NCBI GenBank assembly: GCA_938005315.1 | Contig: CALLOB010000072.1 | Span: forward strand, 1-52,347 | DNA: 52,347 nt | Direction of reading: 5' to 3' | Origin: an uncultured Phycisphaerae bacterium | GTDB taxonomy: Bacteria; Planctomycetota; Phycisphaerae; UBA1845; PWPN01 | In this document: one piece after another, positions 36,930 through 46,700 of the stretch | Layout of the letters: each line of letters starts with the position of its first letter | Position numbering within the stretch: position 1 is the stretch's first letter | Notes under the pieces: model-generated | What the model saw: only the letters and a program-made list of their open reading frames with translations | Told to the model about the DNA's origin: nothing | Database searches by the model: none | Position numbers and translations under genes: made by a program

Positions 36930-36946
36930 TCGATGATTGCCGAAGT
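36927..36946. promoter_or_regulatory. ArsR-type operator overlapping the promoter
   Basis: ACTTCG (36927-36932) and CGAAGT (36941-36946) are perfect inverted repeats around ATGATTGC. Dyads of this kind, with a TTCG core, are typical of ArsR/SmtB operators. The dyad covers the -10 box and the expected start site, so a bound repressor would block RNA polymerase directly. Confidence 0.6.
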
Positions 36947-36960
36947 GAGGCAGCGTTCCC

Positions 36961-37323
36961 ATGCGGCAGGTCCTCGCCATTGCCAGGGCGATCGGAGACG
37001 AATCCCGTTGCCGGGCATTGCTTGCCCTGCGGGAGGGCGAACTTTGTCTGTGCCAGATCGTCGGCCTGTTGGGGCTTTCGCCTTCCACCGTATCCAGGCA
37101 CATGGACGTGCTCCAGCAGGCCGGTCTGGTCGAGCTGCGCAAAGAAGGCCGATGGCACTACTTCCGTCTGGCCGGGCACCGGGCGGCGCCCGCGGTGCGG
37201 CGGGCCATCCGGTGGGTACTGGAGTCGCTTCGGGACGAGCCCGTCGTCATCGGCGACGCAGCGAAGCTCTGCTGCGTTCGCCGGAAAGACCCGCGGGAAC
37301 TGAGCGTGTGTTACAGGAGCTGA
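36961..37323 (+). CDS. ArsR/SmtB-family metalloregulator
   Basis: The 120-residue protein is a winged-helix repressor. It has the sensor motif GELCLCQIVGLLGLSPSTVS with Cys29 and Cys31 at the start of the recognition region, as in arsenite-sensing ArsR (ELCVCDL). It continues with RHMDVLQQAGLVELRKEGRW and HYFRLAG for the wing. Extra cysteines near the end (Cys104, Cys105, Cys117) could complete a thiolate site for arsenite, antimonite, copper(I) or another soft metal. The third Cys of E. coli ArsR is absent. ATG 36961 lies 14 bp after the dyad at 36927-36946. It heads a four-gene operon with the next start 32 nt after its stop. Confidence 0.92.
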   Translation: MRQVLAIARAIGDESRCRALLALREGELCLCQIVGLLGLSPSTVSRHMDVLQQAGLVELRKEGRWHYFRLAGHRAAPAVRRAIRWVLESLRDEPVVIGDAAKLCCVRRKDPRELSVCYRS

Positions 37324-37354
37324 GGCCGTCCATTCCGACCGGAGGATGCGTGTC

Positions 37355-38302
37355 ATGATGAGGATTCTTTTGATCGCCATCGCCATCGCGGTTGTCGGCG
37401 TGGCCGGTCTCGTCTGGGCGGGTGCGAAGGATGGCCCATCGTCGCAACCGCCGTCCACGGCGTCCGAGGCCGCGCCCGGGAGCGAGGGTGACGCGCCGAA
37501 AGACGCGTCGCGGGCGACGCAAGCCCCGGCCGGCAAGCCGGATCTCTCGCCCTCATCGCAACCGGAGAATGCGAAGGGGCCCACGAGCAGGCCGGCGAAC
37601 GAATCGGGCGCGAAGAACCTCGCCGCCGCCCTGCAGCAGGCCGCGGACGCGGGGAAGCATCTGTTCGTGTTCGTTTACGAAAGGGACGACGAGCAGATGC
37701 GGGCCGGCAGAAGGAACTTCGATGCCGCCGTCGCCAGGCTCGGCGATGCGGTTCAGTGGATCGCGGTCGATCGAAGCGCCCCGTCGGAACGTGAATTCGT
37801 CGAGAAGTACGGGCTGAAGGCGGCCCCGATGCCGCTGGTTCTTTCCTTCGCCCCGAACGGCACCCTCGTCGGGGGATTCCTGGGGGCGAGGCTCACGGAG
37901 CAGCATCTTGTCGAGGCCCTGGCGAGTCCGGGCATGCAGGCCTGCCTCCAGGCCCTCGAGCAGCGCAAACTCGTTTTGCTCTGTGTCCAGAACGGCTCGA
38001 CCAGGGACAATGACGCGGCGATGAAGGGGGTCGATGCCTTCAGGGCCGACCCGCGCTTCGCCGGGTTTACGGAGATCGTCAAGGTGGACCCTTCCGACGC
38101 CGTCGAGTCGAAGTTCCTGGCGCAGCTGCAGGTCGATCCGAAGACGGATCAGGCGACGACGGTGTTCCTGGTCCCGCCCGGCGCGGTGGTCGGCAAGTTC
38201 AGCGGCGCAACGGATAAGACCCGGCTCATCGCGACGCTCCAGAGGGCGTCGTCAGGCTGCGGAGGCGGTTGCGGTCCGAGCGGGTGCGGACCCAGGAAAT
38301 AG
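37355..38302 (+). CDS. Exported thioredoxin-like protein with Cys/Gly-rich C-terminal tail
   Basis: GGAGG at 37341-37345 abuts an ATG at 37346, so the functional start is the ATG pair at 37355/37358. The 315-residue protein starts with a signal/anchor helix (MMRILLIAIAIAVVGVAGLV) and a Ser/Pro/Ala-rich spacer to about residue 85. Residues 88-190 have a thioredoxin-like pattern (AAALQQAADAGKHLFVFVYE, FVEKYGLKAAPMPLVLSFAP, GTLVGGFLGARLT) but no CxxC. A second half-domain follows (LVLLCVQNGSTRDNDAAMKG). The tail SSGCGGGCGPSGCGPRK holds three cysteines, a plausible metal-binding site. It is presumably periplasmic and, by operon context, may pass metal or a thiolated ligand to the ABC transporter encoded next. 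Confidence 0.75.
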   Translation: MMRILLIAIAIAVVGVAGLVWAGAKDGPSSQPPSTASEAAPGSEGDAPKDASRATQAPAGKPDLSPSSQPENAKGPTSRPANESGAKNLAAALQQAADAGKHLFVFVYERDDEQMRAGRRNFDAAVARLGDAVQWIAVDRSAPSEREFVEKYGLKAAPMPLVLSFAPNGTLVGGFLGARLTEQHLVEALASPGMQACLQALEQRKLVLLCVQNGSTRDNDAAMKGVDAFRADPRFAGFTEIVKVDPSDAVESKFLAQLQVDPKTDQATTVFLVPPGAVVGKFSGATDKTRLIATLQRASSGCGGGCGPSGCGPRK

Positions 38303-38315
38303 GACATCCCGGATC

Positions 38316-39533
38316 ATGCGGCTTGGAACGATCGTCTGGCGCGAGATGTTCGAGCGCAGAAACCAGCTGTTCACCAGTTTTCTGGCGATTCTGCTGGGAA
38401 TCAGCGTCATCGTTTCAGTCAAGAATATCACCGTTTACTCGGAGAAGGCCGTCGCCAGGGAACTGGACGCGCTGGGTGCCAACATCCTCATCCTCCCCAA
38501 GTCGGCATCGCTCCAGGACTACTACGGTTCGGATGTGCAGGAGGACGTTTTTCCGGAGGAGTACGTCGCCCGTCTGGCCGGCTCCGATCTCGAGGGACTC
38601 GACAACCTTTCCCCCAAGCTCTCGATGCCCGTCGAGCTCGCAGGCCGGCGGTTTACGCTGACGGGGATCCTCCCCAGGAACGAGTTCCAGGCGAAGGCCA
38701 GCTGGCAGGGAGCCGGCATTTTCACCCGTCCCCTGGGCTGCGGCGCGGTGGATATTCCGGGCGCGGTCGCCCCGCCCGCGCAGGAAACGCTGGTGCGCCG
38801 GAGGGTGATTGACCGCCTGGGCGAGGCGGATGCCCTCGTCGGGGCGGACGTGGCAGGCCACCTCGGCGTCACAGCCAGCGACACCATCCGGATCCTGGGG
38901 AAGCCCTTCACCGTCACCGCGGTCCTTCCTCAGACGGGCACCGTGGACGATTCGCGGGTCTTTGCCCATCTGCATGAAGTTCAGCGGCTGGCCGGCAAGG
39001 GGCCGGTGATCAACGCCATCGAGATCGTCGGCTGCTGCGACCAGATCTCCAGGGGGCTGGTTCAGAAGATCAATCTGCTCCTGCCGGAAGCGAAAGTCGT
39101 GACCGTCGCGCAGATCGTGGACACCCAGATCAGAACCAATCGCATGATGTCTCGACTCTCCCTGCTGTTTCTGGGGATCATCATCCTCGTCGGCGGCGCG
39201 AGCATCGCGAACTACATGTATGCGAACGTGTTCGAGCGGAGGAGGGAGATCGGCACCCTGATGGCTCTCGGCGCGGGCTCTTCCGTGGTGCTGAGGATGT
39301 TTCTTCTGAAGGCACTGCTGCTGGGACTGGGCGGCGGGATCATGGGCTACGCCCTGGGAACCGTTCTGGCCGTGATCCTCGGCCCCCGGATCGCCGGGGT
39401 GCCGGTCCTTCCGATCCTGTGGCTGGCACCGGCGGCCATCGGCATCGCCACGGTCATTGCCGTGCTCGCCAGCTATTTCCCTGCCCGCCGGGCCGCCCGG
39501 CTCGATCCAACCCTCGCGCTTCAGGAGATCTGA
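38316..39533 (+). CDS. FtsX/LolC/MacB-type ABC transporter permease
   Basis: The 405-residue protein has one N-terminal transmembrane helix (LFTSFLAILLGISVIVSVKN), a large periplasmic domain (residues 40-265) and three C-terminal helices. These include LLFLGIIILVGGASIANYMY, LLKALLLGLGGGIMGYALGT and IGIATVIAVLASYFPARRAA. This is the type VII ABC (mechanotransmission) layout used by MacB and LolCDE. The FERRREIGTLMALGAG motif is the coupling region facing the ATPase. The periplasmic domain has Cys142 (GCGAVD) and the pair Cys240-Cys241 (IVGCCDQ), unusual for this family. With the Cys-tailed protein before it they suggest thiol or metal handling. ATG 38316 lies 13 nt after the preceding stop. 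Confidence 0.9.
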   Translation: MRLGTIVWREMFERRNQLFTSFLAILLGISVIVSVKNITVYSEKAVARELDALGANILILPKSASLQDYYGSDVQEDVFPEEYVARLAGSDLEGLDNLSPKLSMPVELAGRRFTLTGILPRNEFQAKASWQGAGIFTRPLGCGAVDIPGAVAPPAQETLVRRRVIDRLGEADALVGADVAGHLGVTASDTIRILGKPFTVTAVLPQTGTVDDSRVFAHLHEVQRLAGKGPVINAIEIVGCCDQISRGLVQKINLLLPEAKVVTVAQIVDTQIRTNRMMSRLSLLFLGIIILVGGASIANYMYANVFERRREIGTLMALGAGSSVVLRMFLLKALLLGLGGGIMGYALGTVLAVILGPRIAGVPVLPILWLAPAAIGIATVIAVLASYFPARRAARLDPTLALQEI

Positions 39534-39536
39534 CCG

Positions 39537-40226
<690 letters not shown>

Positions 40227-40263
40227 GGCTGCGGCCAATCCACGCCGGCCGTCGGGGCTGAGT

Positions 40264-40335
40264 CCCGGCGCGCCTGCGGCGCGCCTCGGTCGGGCGGCCG
40301 CGCCGGCGACGGGGTCGGGGGGCGATGCTCCCCCG
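40264..40335. terminator. Two hairpins after the ABC operon, possible terminator region
   Basis: GGCGCGCC (40267-40274) and GGCGCGCC (40278-40285) pair across a 3-base loop. Then CGGGGG (40316-40321) pairs with CCCCCG (40330-40335). They lie 40-110 bases after the ABC ATPase stop in the 40227-40628 gap, which otherwise shows no gene. There are no U-runs, so termination would have to be factor-dependent. The gap also separates two convergent operons. Confidence 0.4.
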
Positions 40336-40628
40336 CCGCCGGCGGAGGGCAAGTTCGTGAATGCGGTCGGAAGGGCGAGGCCCGGACCGCGCCCGGAACC
40401 GGCGGAAGCGCTCGAATGAGTCTCGCCGAATCGGGCCGGTGCCCGCTCCGCGCCCGTGAAGCCGCCGGCAGGGCAGGCAATCGCCGGCGGTCTGCTCGTG
40501 GAGGCCGGCGAGCGATCCGCTTCCCGACGGGTGTGCGGCGCAGCTGCCGGTTCACGGGGGCGGCGGCGCGAACCCGCCGCGCCGCCTTTTCGCGCGGCTG
40601 ATGGTTTGAGCGACGGCCGTCCGGCCGG

Positions 40629-41333
40629 TCATGTCGCCGCGTGCGGTTCGACGATGGGTCGCGTGCCCTCGCGGCGGGCGCCGACCGGCGGGACGCCGGA
40701 TTGCCCGGGCGGGCCATCGCATGGGGGATCGCAGGCGACCGGATCGGCGTTCGCGGACCGGCTCAACACTTCCTTTCCGCGTCGGATGGCCTCGTCCATC
40801 TCCTCCAGCACCTGGCGGCCTTCGCGGGCCGGACGACCGCGGCAGGCGGCGGCGGAGCGATCCGGCGGGGCATCGACGCGCAGACGACGGACGATACGGG
40901 CCTCGTCGATCAGCATGGTCTGTTCGCGGGCCACCTCCAGGAGGTGGCGGGCTTTCTCCAGCAGCTCTCTGTGCTCCAGGGCCCGGCGGATGGTGATCGC
41001 CAGATCGATTTCGTTGCAGGGCTTGGTGAAGAAGTGATAGACCTTCCCTTCGTTGATGGCCCGCATGGCCGTGTCGAGCGACGGGCGGCCGGTGAGCATG
41101 ATGCGGATCATGTCGGGATGCTTTTCGGCCACGCGGGCGAGAAACGCCGTGCCGCACATGCCCGGCATTTCCTCGTCGCAAACGATCAGATCGATCGCGC
41201 ATGTCTCCAGCAGGCCGGCGGCCTCCTCCGCCCCGGAGGCCGTCAGGATCCTGTAGGCTTCGCGGCGCAGGACGCGCGACAGCCCCGACAGGACATGGGG
41301 ATCGTCATCGACGAGGAGAATCGTCCGGTTCAT
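40629..41333 (-). CDS. Response regulator, receiver domain with helical tail
   Basis: Residues 1-120 are a CheY-like receiver: TILLVDDDPHVLSGLSRVLR, phospho-acceptor Asp in IDLIVCDEEMPGMCG, Thr in IRIMLTGRPSLDTAM and Lys in VYHFFTKPCNEIDLA. A coiled-coil extension follows (ALEHRELLEKARHLLEVARE), then an Ala/Arg/Pro-rich tail with no domain I recognise. The length is 234 aa. It overlaps the upstream gene by 4 nt (ATGA at 41330-41333) and has CAGGAGA, so it is the last gene of the kinase cassette. The output is unknown, and it may act by protein contact. Confidence 0.92.
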   Translation of the reverse strand: MNRTILLVDDDPHVLSGLSRVLRREAYRILTASGAEEAAGLLETCAIDLIVCDEEMPGMCGTAFLARVAEKHPDMIRIMLTGRPSLDTAMRAINEGKVYHFFTKPCNEIDLAITIRRALEHRELLEKARHLLEVAREQTMLIDEARIVRRLRVDAPPDRSAAACRGRPAREGRQVLEEMDEAIRRGKEVLSRSANADPVACDPPCDGPPGQSGVPPVGARREGTRPIVEPHAAT

Positions 41334-42511
41334 GCTCGGGTCTCCTGATGAGCGAAAGGCTGGAGGTTCGGGAGGGCCGCCGGGGGCTGGGCGGGCATGA
41401 TCACGCGGATGGGTTCGCGGATCTCGACGCGCCGGGCGTAATTCCGGAGTCGCTGGCTCAAAGAGGCGCTGACTTCCTGACCCTTGCAGACCAGCAGCAC
41501 GTCGCCGATCGTTCTGACGTCGTCGGCGAGCACCATGCCGCTGACGAGCTCGTGCAGCCCGACGAGTCGAATCTCGCAGGTCTCCTCGACGTTGGCGATG
41601 GCGGCCAGGGCTTCCAGCACCTGCGGGTCGTAAAGTCCGCACGTCTGGCGCATGCGCAGGGCCGCTTCGAGCTCGGTCAGGCCGCTGGAGCAGAGGGTAT
41701 CGAAGTCCAGGGCGACCTTGAGGACGCGGGCGCCGAGCGGGACGGGGCACGCTCCGTCCGCATCGACCTGAAACGGCCGATCCTGGAAGGCGATGATCTC
41801 CGCCACTTCCTCCAGCCGCGGAATATTCGCCACCAGGTCACGGCCCACGCCAGGATGACCCCGGACCATCAGCGCCTCCTCGTCGGAGAGCCGCCGGCCG
41901 TGGTACAGTCGTTCCACGGTATCGGCCGGCAGGGTCACGCAGCCGATCTGCGACAGCATCGCGGCGACGTCAAGCTGCCAGGGATTTCCGATTCCCATCG
42001 CCGCCGCCAGACGGCTGACGATCTGCCGCACGCGCGCGGCCCGGCCGAAGGCCGCCGGATTCACCAGCGCGAGGACCTCGGTCAGCACCTTGATGCTGCC
42101 GCGCAGGGTGTTCTCCAGAAGCTCGCGTTCCGAGACGATCAGCCGGTACTGCTCCAGGCCGGCGGTCAGGGCCTTCGCCAGCACCTCCGGCGGGCAGGGC
42201 TTGGCGAGAAAACGGAAGATGTGGCCTTCGTTGACGGCCTCCATGGCCGTCTGCAGATCGGCCTGGCCGGTGAGCATCATGCGGACGCTTTCGCCGGCCC
42301 GCTCCCGCACGGCCGCGAGGAACCGCACGCCGTCCATCCCGGGCATCCGCATATCCGAGACGATCACGGCATAGGGGCCCTGCCGCTCGATCTGCTCGAG
42401 CCCCTCGGCGCCGCTGGCCGCCACATGGATCTCGAACTGCTTCCGTAAGGCCCGCTGGTAGGCCTGGAGCACGTTGGCGTCGTCATCGACGCAGAGGATC
42501 CTGCGGGTCAT
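41330..42511 (-). CDS. Response regulator with degenerate HD-GYP domain
   Basis: Residues 1-125 are a receiver (RRILCVDDDANVLQAYQRAL, Asp53 in VIVSDMRMPGMDG, Lys in FRFLAKPCPPEVLA). Residues 140-290 align with HD-GYP phosphodiesterases, but the metal ligands are gone. GHSxRV is FGRAARV. LLHDIGK is MLSQIGC (residues 185-191). The HHE pair is AFQ (241-243), and DGxGYP is DADGACP. One His (VRGHPGVG) and the DFDTL Asp remain. A C-terminal beta domain (LVGLHELVSGMVLADDVRTI, GDVLLVCKGQEVSASLSQRL) is common in such regulators. It should be catalytically dead for cyclic-di-GMP and may serve as a scaffold. ATG 42511 has GGGGGAGG and overlaps the upstream stop by 4 nt. The length is 393 aa. Confidence 0.9.
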   Translation of the reverse strand: MTRRILCVDDDANVLQAYQRALRKQFEIHVAASGAEGLEQIERQGPYAVIVSDMRMPGMDGVRFLAAVRERAGESVRMMLTGQADLQTAMEAVNEGHIFRFLAKPCPPEVLAKALTAGLEQYRLIVSERELLENTLRGSIKVLTEVLALVNPAAFGRAARVRQIVSRLAAAMGIGNPWQLDVAAMLSQIGCVTLPADTVERLYHGRRLSDEEALMVRGHPGVGRDLVANIPRLEEVAEIIAFQDRPFQVDADGACPVPLGARVLKVALDFDTLCSSGLTELEAALRMRQTCGLYDPQVLEALAAIANVEETCEIRLVGLHELVSGMVLADDVRTIGDVLLVCKGQEVSASLSQRLRNYARRVEIREPIRVIMPAQPPAALPNLQPFAHQETRA

Positions 42512-43725
42512 GTCACGCCTCCCCCGGCAAGCACCTCCGCGGCCAGCCGACGCCAGCTCTCGAGGCGCTCGCTCAGGCCCTCGCGGGCGAGATACCCGGC
42601 AGTGTCCTCGGCCGCCGGGAGACCTTCGCCGCCGTGGCTCTCCAGTTCCAGGGCGTCGGCGACATGGACTGCGGTGAGGGGCGTGAAACCGCGGGCCAGA
42701 CATCGCGTCGGCATGTGGTGGTAGGCGACGGCCTCCACGATGGGGTCCGGCAGGCCCCACAGGCCCAGCAGGTACGCCCCGACCTCGCCATGGGTCGTCC
42801 CCAGTTTCTCCCGCTCCACCTGCCACAGCAGAGCCCCCCGGCCGTCCGAGGCCGAACAGACCTGGGCGTACTCCGCCGGAAGGTTGGCGGCCAGGATCAG
42901 TCGCCCGACATCGTGCAGCAGCCCGCCGAGCAGGGCGAAGTCCACGACCTGCGGCTCGGCATTCTGCGCGGCGGCGATTTTTCTGGCGATGGCGCCGACG
43001 GCGACGCTGTGCCGCCAGAGCCCGTCCAGCGCGAAGGCCCGGATGCGGCCGGACTCGAAGCTCGAAAACACCTGAGCGGTCAGCACGAGAGCCTTGACGG
43101 TATCCAGCCCCAGCAGCGACGCGGCCATCGCCGGATGGGGCACGTGTCGCCTGAGACCGAAGAACGCGGAGTTGACCAGCTGCAGCAGCTTGGCGGTCAT
43201 GCCGACGTCGCGAGCGATGATGTCGCCGATTTTCTGGATCGAGGCGTCCGGGGACTGGACCTCCTCGACGATCTGGAGGTAGAGGTCCGGCAGGCTGGGC
43301 AGGGACGCCACGCGGGTGACGAGCGTTTTGAGGTTTTCATCGCTCAGCAGGTCGCGCAGCTCGCACGCCCGGTACACCACGCCCTTGAGCACCTCGGCAT
43401 CGCAGGGCTTGGCCAGATACTGGTGGGTCGGCCCGACCGACCGCAGGATCATCTCCCTGTCGGACTGCCCCGACAGCACGATGCGCACGGTGCGGGGCCA
43501 GCGGCGCATCACCTCCGTGAGAAGCTGGGCTCCGTTCATGCCCGGCATGCGCATGTCGGAGACCACGACGTCGAAGGGCTGCTGCTCCATGAGGCGCAGG
43601 GCCGATTCGCCGCCGTCCGCGAAGCTCATGTCCCACTCGTCCCGCAGGTTCCGCAGCATTCGCCGAAGACCGCCGAGGACGTTGGGATCGTCATCCACAA
43701 ACAGAATCCGCTTTTTCGTGCTCAT
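42508..43725 (-). CDS. Response regulator with HDOD output domain
   Basis: Residues 1-125 are a receiver (KRILFVDDDPNVLGGLRRML, phospho-acceptor in VVVSDMRMPGMNG, Lys in HQYLAKPCDAEVLK). Residues 140-340 form an HDOD domain: LPSLPDLYLQIVEEVQSPDA, IIARDVGMTAKLLQLVNSAF, FGLRRHVPHPAMAASLLG, FALLGGLLHDVGRLILAANL and EVGAYLLGLWGLPDPIVEAV with YHH. HDOD proteins act in signalling, often in cell-cycle, motility or stress control, without known catalysis. ATG 43725 lies inside the end of the kinase gene (35 nt overlap). The length is 405 aa. Confidence 0.93.
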   Translation of the reverse strand: MSTKKRILFVDDDPNVLGGLRRMLRNLRDEWDMSFADGGESALRLMEQQPFDVVVSDMRMPGMNGAQLLTEVMRRWPRTVRIVLSGQSDREMILRSVGPTHQYLAKPCDAEVLKGVVYRACELRDLLSDENLKTLVTRVASLPSLPDLYLQIVEEVQSPDASIQKIGDIIARDVGMTAKLLQLVNSAFFGLRRHVPHPAMAASLLGLDTVKALVLTAQVFSSFESGRIRAFALDGLWRHSVAVGAIARKIAAAQNAEPQVVDFALLGGLLHDVGRLILAANLPAEYAQVCSASDGRGALLWQVEREKLGTTHGEVGAYLLGLWGLPDPIVEAVAYHHMPTRCLARGFTPLTAVHVADALELESHGGEGLPAAEDTAGYLAREGLSERLESWRRLAAEVLAGGGVT

Positions 43726-46700
43726 GCGTCCTGCAGGCGTCCTGCTCTCCGGCGTTTTCTCCCGGCTCACCTCTTTCCGCCGGCTCCAGGGGCAGACGGA
43801 TGATGAAGGTCGTGCCCTTGCCGGGCCCGGTCTCGAAATCGATCGTGCCGCCGTGCTTCTTGACCACCACCGTCCGGGCGATGCTCAGCCCCTGGCCCGT
43901 GCCGCGGCCGACCTCCTTGGTGGTGAAGAAGGGATCGAAAATGCGTCCCTGAATCTCCTCCGGAATCCCGGTGCCGGTGTCCCGGACGCGCACCTCGACC
44001 CAGCCGTCCCCCCGTCGCGTGCTGACGGTGATCAGACCCTTGCCGTGCGATCCGTCCCCGACGACGTCGGCGATGGCATGGGCGGCGTTGATGATCAGAT
44101 TCAGCACCACCTGGTTGAACTCGTTGGGCAGACAGGGGACCGGCGGCACCGAAGGATCCAGATCGAGCTCCAGGTCGGCCACGTACTTCCATTCGTTCCG
44201 GGCCACGGTGACCGTGCTTTCGATGGCCCGGTTCAGATCCACGGCCTGCTTTTCCTGGCCGCCGGGATGAGAGAAGTCCTTCATGGCCCGGACGATGCGG
44301 GCGATGCGGGCGATGCCCTCGAGAGACTGCTCCAGGGCATTGGGAATCTCGGAAGCCAGATACTCGATGTCCGCCGTCTCCCGGGCGGCTTCGACCTGGG
44401 CGACCGTTTCAGCGAGGGCGGGCACCCGGCGTGCCTGGGCAAGCAGCTCGTCGTGGCGGGCCAGCAGCGTCCGCAGATCCATGAAGGCATCGGTCAGGAA
44501 CCGGATGTTGTCTCCGACGAACTGCGTCGGCGTGTTGATCTCGTGAGCGATGCCGGCGGCGAGCTGGCCGATGGATTCCAGTTTCTGGGCCTGCCTGAGC
44601 TGGGTCTCCAGCAGGTGTCGGTCGGTGATGTCGATGCCGGTCAGCAGGCAGCCTTCCCAGACGCCTTGCGAGCCCCCCAGGGGGCTGACCGACATGCGGA
44701 TCACCCTCTCCGCGCCGTCCGGCCGGGGGCAACGCATCGCAGTCAGTTCCCGCGGCTGGCCGGCGGCCCGGCAGGTTTCGATCCCCGCTCGGATCGCCGA
44801 CCAGTCCCACGAGAGGCCGCAACCGCACAGGGGCTGGCCGAGCATCTCGCCCGCCGGCCGCCCGAAAACGTGCTCGGCGGCCCGGTTCCACTGGGTGATC
44901 CGCCCTTCTCCGTCGATGCCGATCAGGATCGAGGGAATCGCCGCCAGCAACCGCTCGTTCAGCCGATGCTCGCGCCGGCCGGCTTCCTCGGCCCGCCTGC
45001 GGTCGGTGATGTCCTCGATGACCCCCAGGAAGCAGTTCTGCCCCGGAAACGCCTCTCCGCAGACACGCGCGGTGACCCGTCCCCAGAAGAACGTGCCGTC
45101 CTTCCTCCTGAACCGCAGCTCCTGGTCGGCCACCGCGCCGGACAACCGCAGCTGCTGCACGACACGTTCGTGGTCCAAGGCGTCCACGTGCCGGACCCCC
45201 TCCGGAACCCGCATCAGCTCCTCGACGCTGTCGTATCCGAACAGTCGGACCAGCGCGGGATTGGCGGCCAGCAGCTCGCCGCCGCCGTCGAGCCGGGCCA
45301 CATAGACGCCCACCGGAAACTCCTCGAAAAAGCGACGGTGCTTCTCCTCGCTTCGGCGCAGCTCGTCCTGGAATCGTTCACGGGCCGCGATCTCCTCCTG
45401 CAGAAGACGGTTGGCGCTGACCAGATCGGCGGTCCGCTCGGCCACCCGCGTCTCGAGGTCCTCGTGGGCCCGGCGCAGCGCATCCTCGGCTCTGGCCCGG
45501 CAGAGAATCTTCCACATCACCTCCATGACGAGGGTCAGTTCCCGCACGTCGGATTCGGTGTAGTCGCAGGCCTTGTTGGCCATCGCCGCCAGGACGACGA
45601 TCCGGTCCCCGTCGAAGACCGGAACGGACATCAGCCGGCTGATCTCCACATGGCCGGCGGGACAGCCCCTCTTGCGGGGATGGGGGAGCGCGTAGTCGTT
45701 CGTGATCAACGGACGGCGCTGACGCACCGCCTCGGCCCACAGACCGGCCTGAGCGATCGAATACACCAGCGGCCTGTCCGACATCGCGCAGCTGTTCATG
45801 GCGTTTCTGGACCACGCCTGGATCGTCAGCTCGCTCTCCTCCCCGTTCACGAAGCCCAGAAAGCCCACTCGGCTGCCCGTGAGCCGCACCGCCTCCTCGA
45901 GCGCAAACTCCACGATCTGGCCTGCCGAGGCCCCGCTCATGCGCGACAGCGCCAGCAGCGCATCGATCCGCGACTCGCTGAGGCGCAGAGCCTCCTGGGC
46001 TTTCGCCCGTCCGGCGGCCTCCCTTCGCAGCGCGGCTTCCCTTCTGCTCGACTCGGCCAGGCGACGCGCGCGGACGCTCAGAAAGGCCAGCAGCACTCCG
46101 GTCAGGGCCAGGCCCGCCGACAACACGCGCCACGGCGCCATGGCGGAGAAACCGCCCAGCCTCGAGGGGGTGGAAACGCCCTGCAGGATCCAGCGGTAGC
46201 CCGCCGAATCGGGCCAGGGCGCCTCGGCCGCCGTGCTCAGGGACGGCCTGTGATGGCCGACGACCCCGGCGGGGGCGGGCGCTTCGACCGATACCGAGAA
46301 GATCTCCCGGTTTCCTCCGGCGGGCGCCTCACGGAGAAGGACCGCGCCGGCCTGCTCGATCCCCAGTTCGCTGCACAGCCGGCGCAGCGGCGCCTCGATG
46401 TCGAAGGCCCCCAGGACCAGCCCCTGGGGAGCACAGCCGGCGGAGAGAGGCGGAACCCGCGGCTTTGCGCAGGTGGGCAACAGAACCCACAGCAGCGGTC
46501 CGGCAACCGTCGATCCCGACAGCTCGAGCCGGCAGGGGATCGGAATGCCCGGGGTCGAGCCATGGGCCAGCGCATCGGCGACCGCCGGGCTGCCGCTCAG
46601 GTCCACACCGCGAGGCAACACCCTGTCGAGTTCGCCTTCGAAATGGTAAAGCGGAAAACGTTCCCGCCACGCGTTCGATGAAAACGCAAGCCCCTCGACG

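Noticed and set aside
43316-46681. Very long open frame (over 1100 codons) on the plus strand opposite the sensor kinase
   Set aside because: It is the antisense of a kinase with full domain motifs. Its composition is the His/Gln/Arg/Pro-rich shadow expected in GC-rich DNA.
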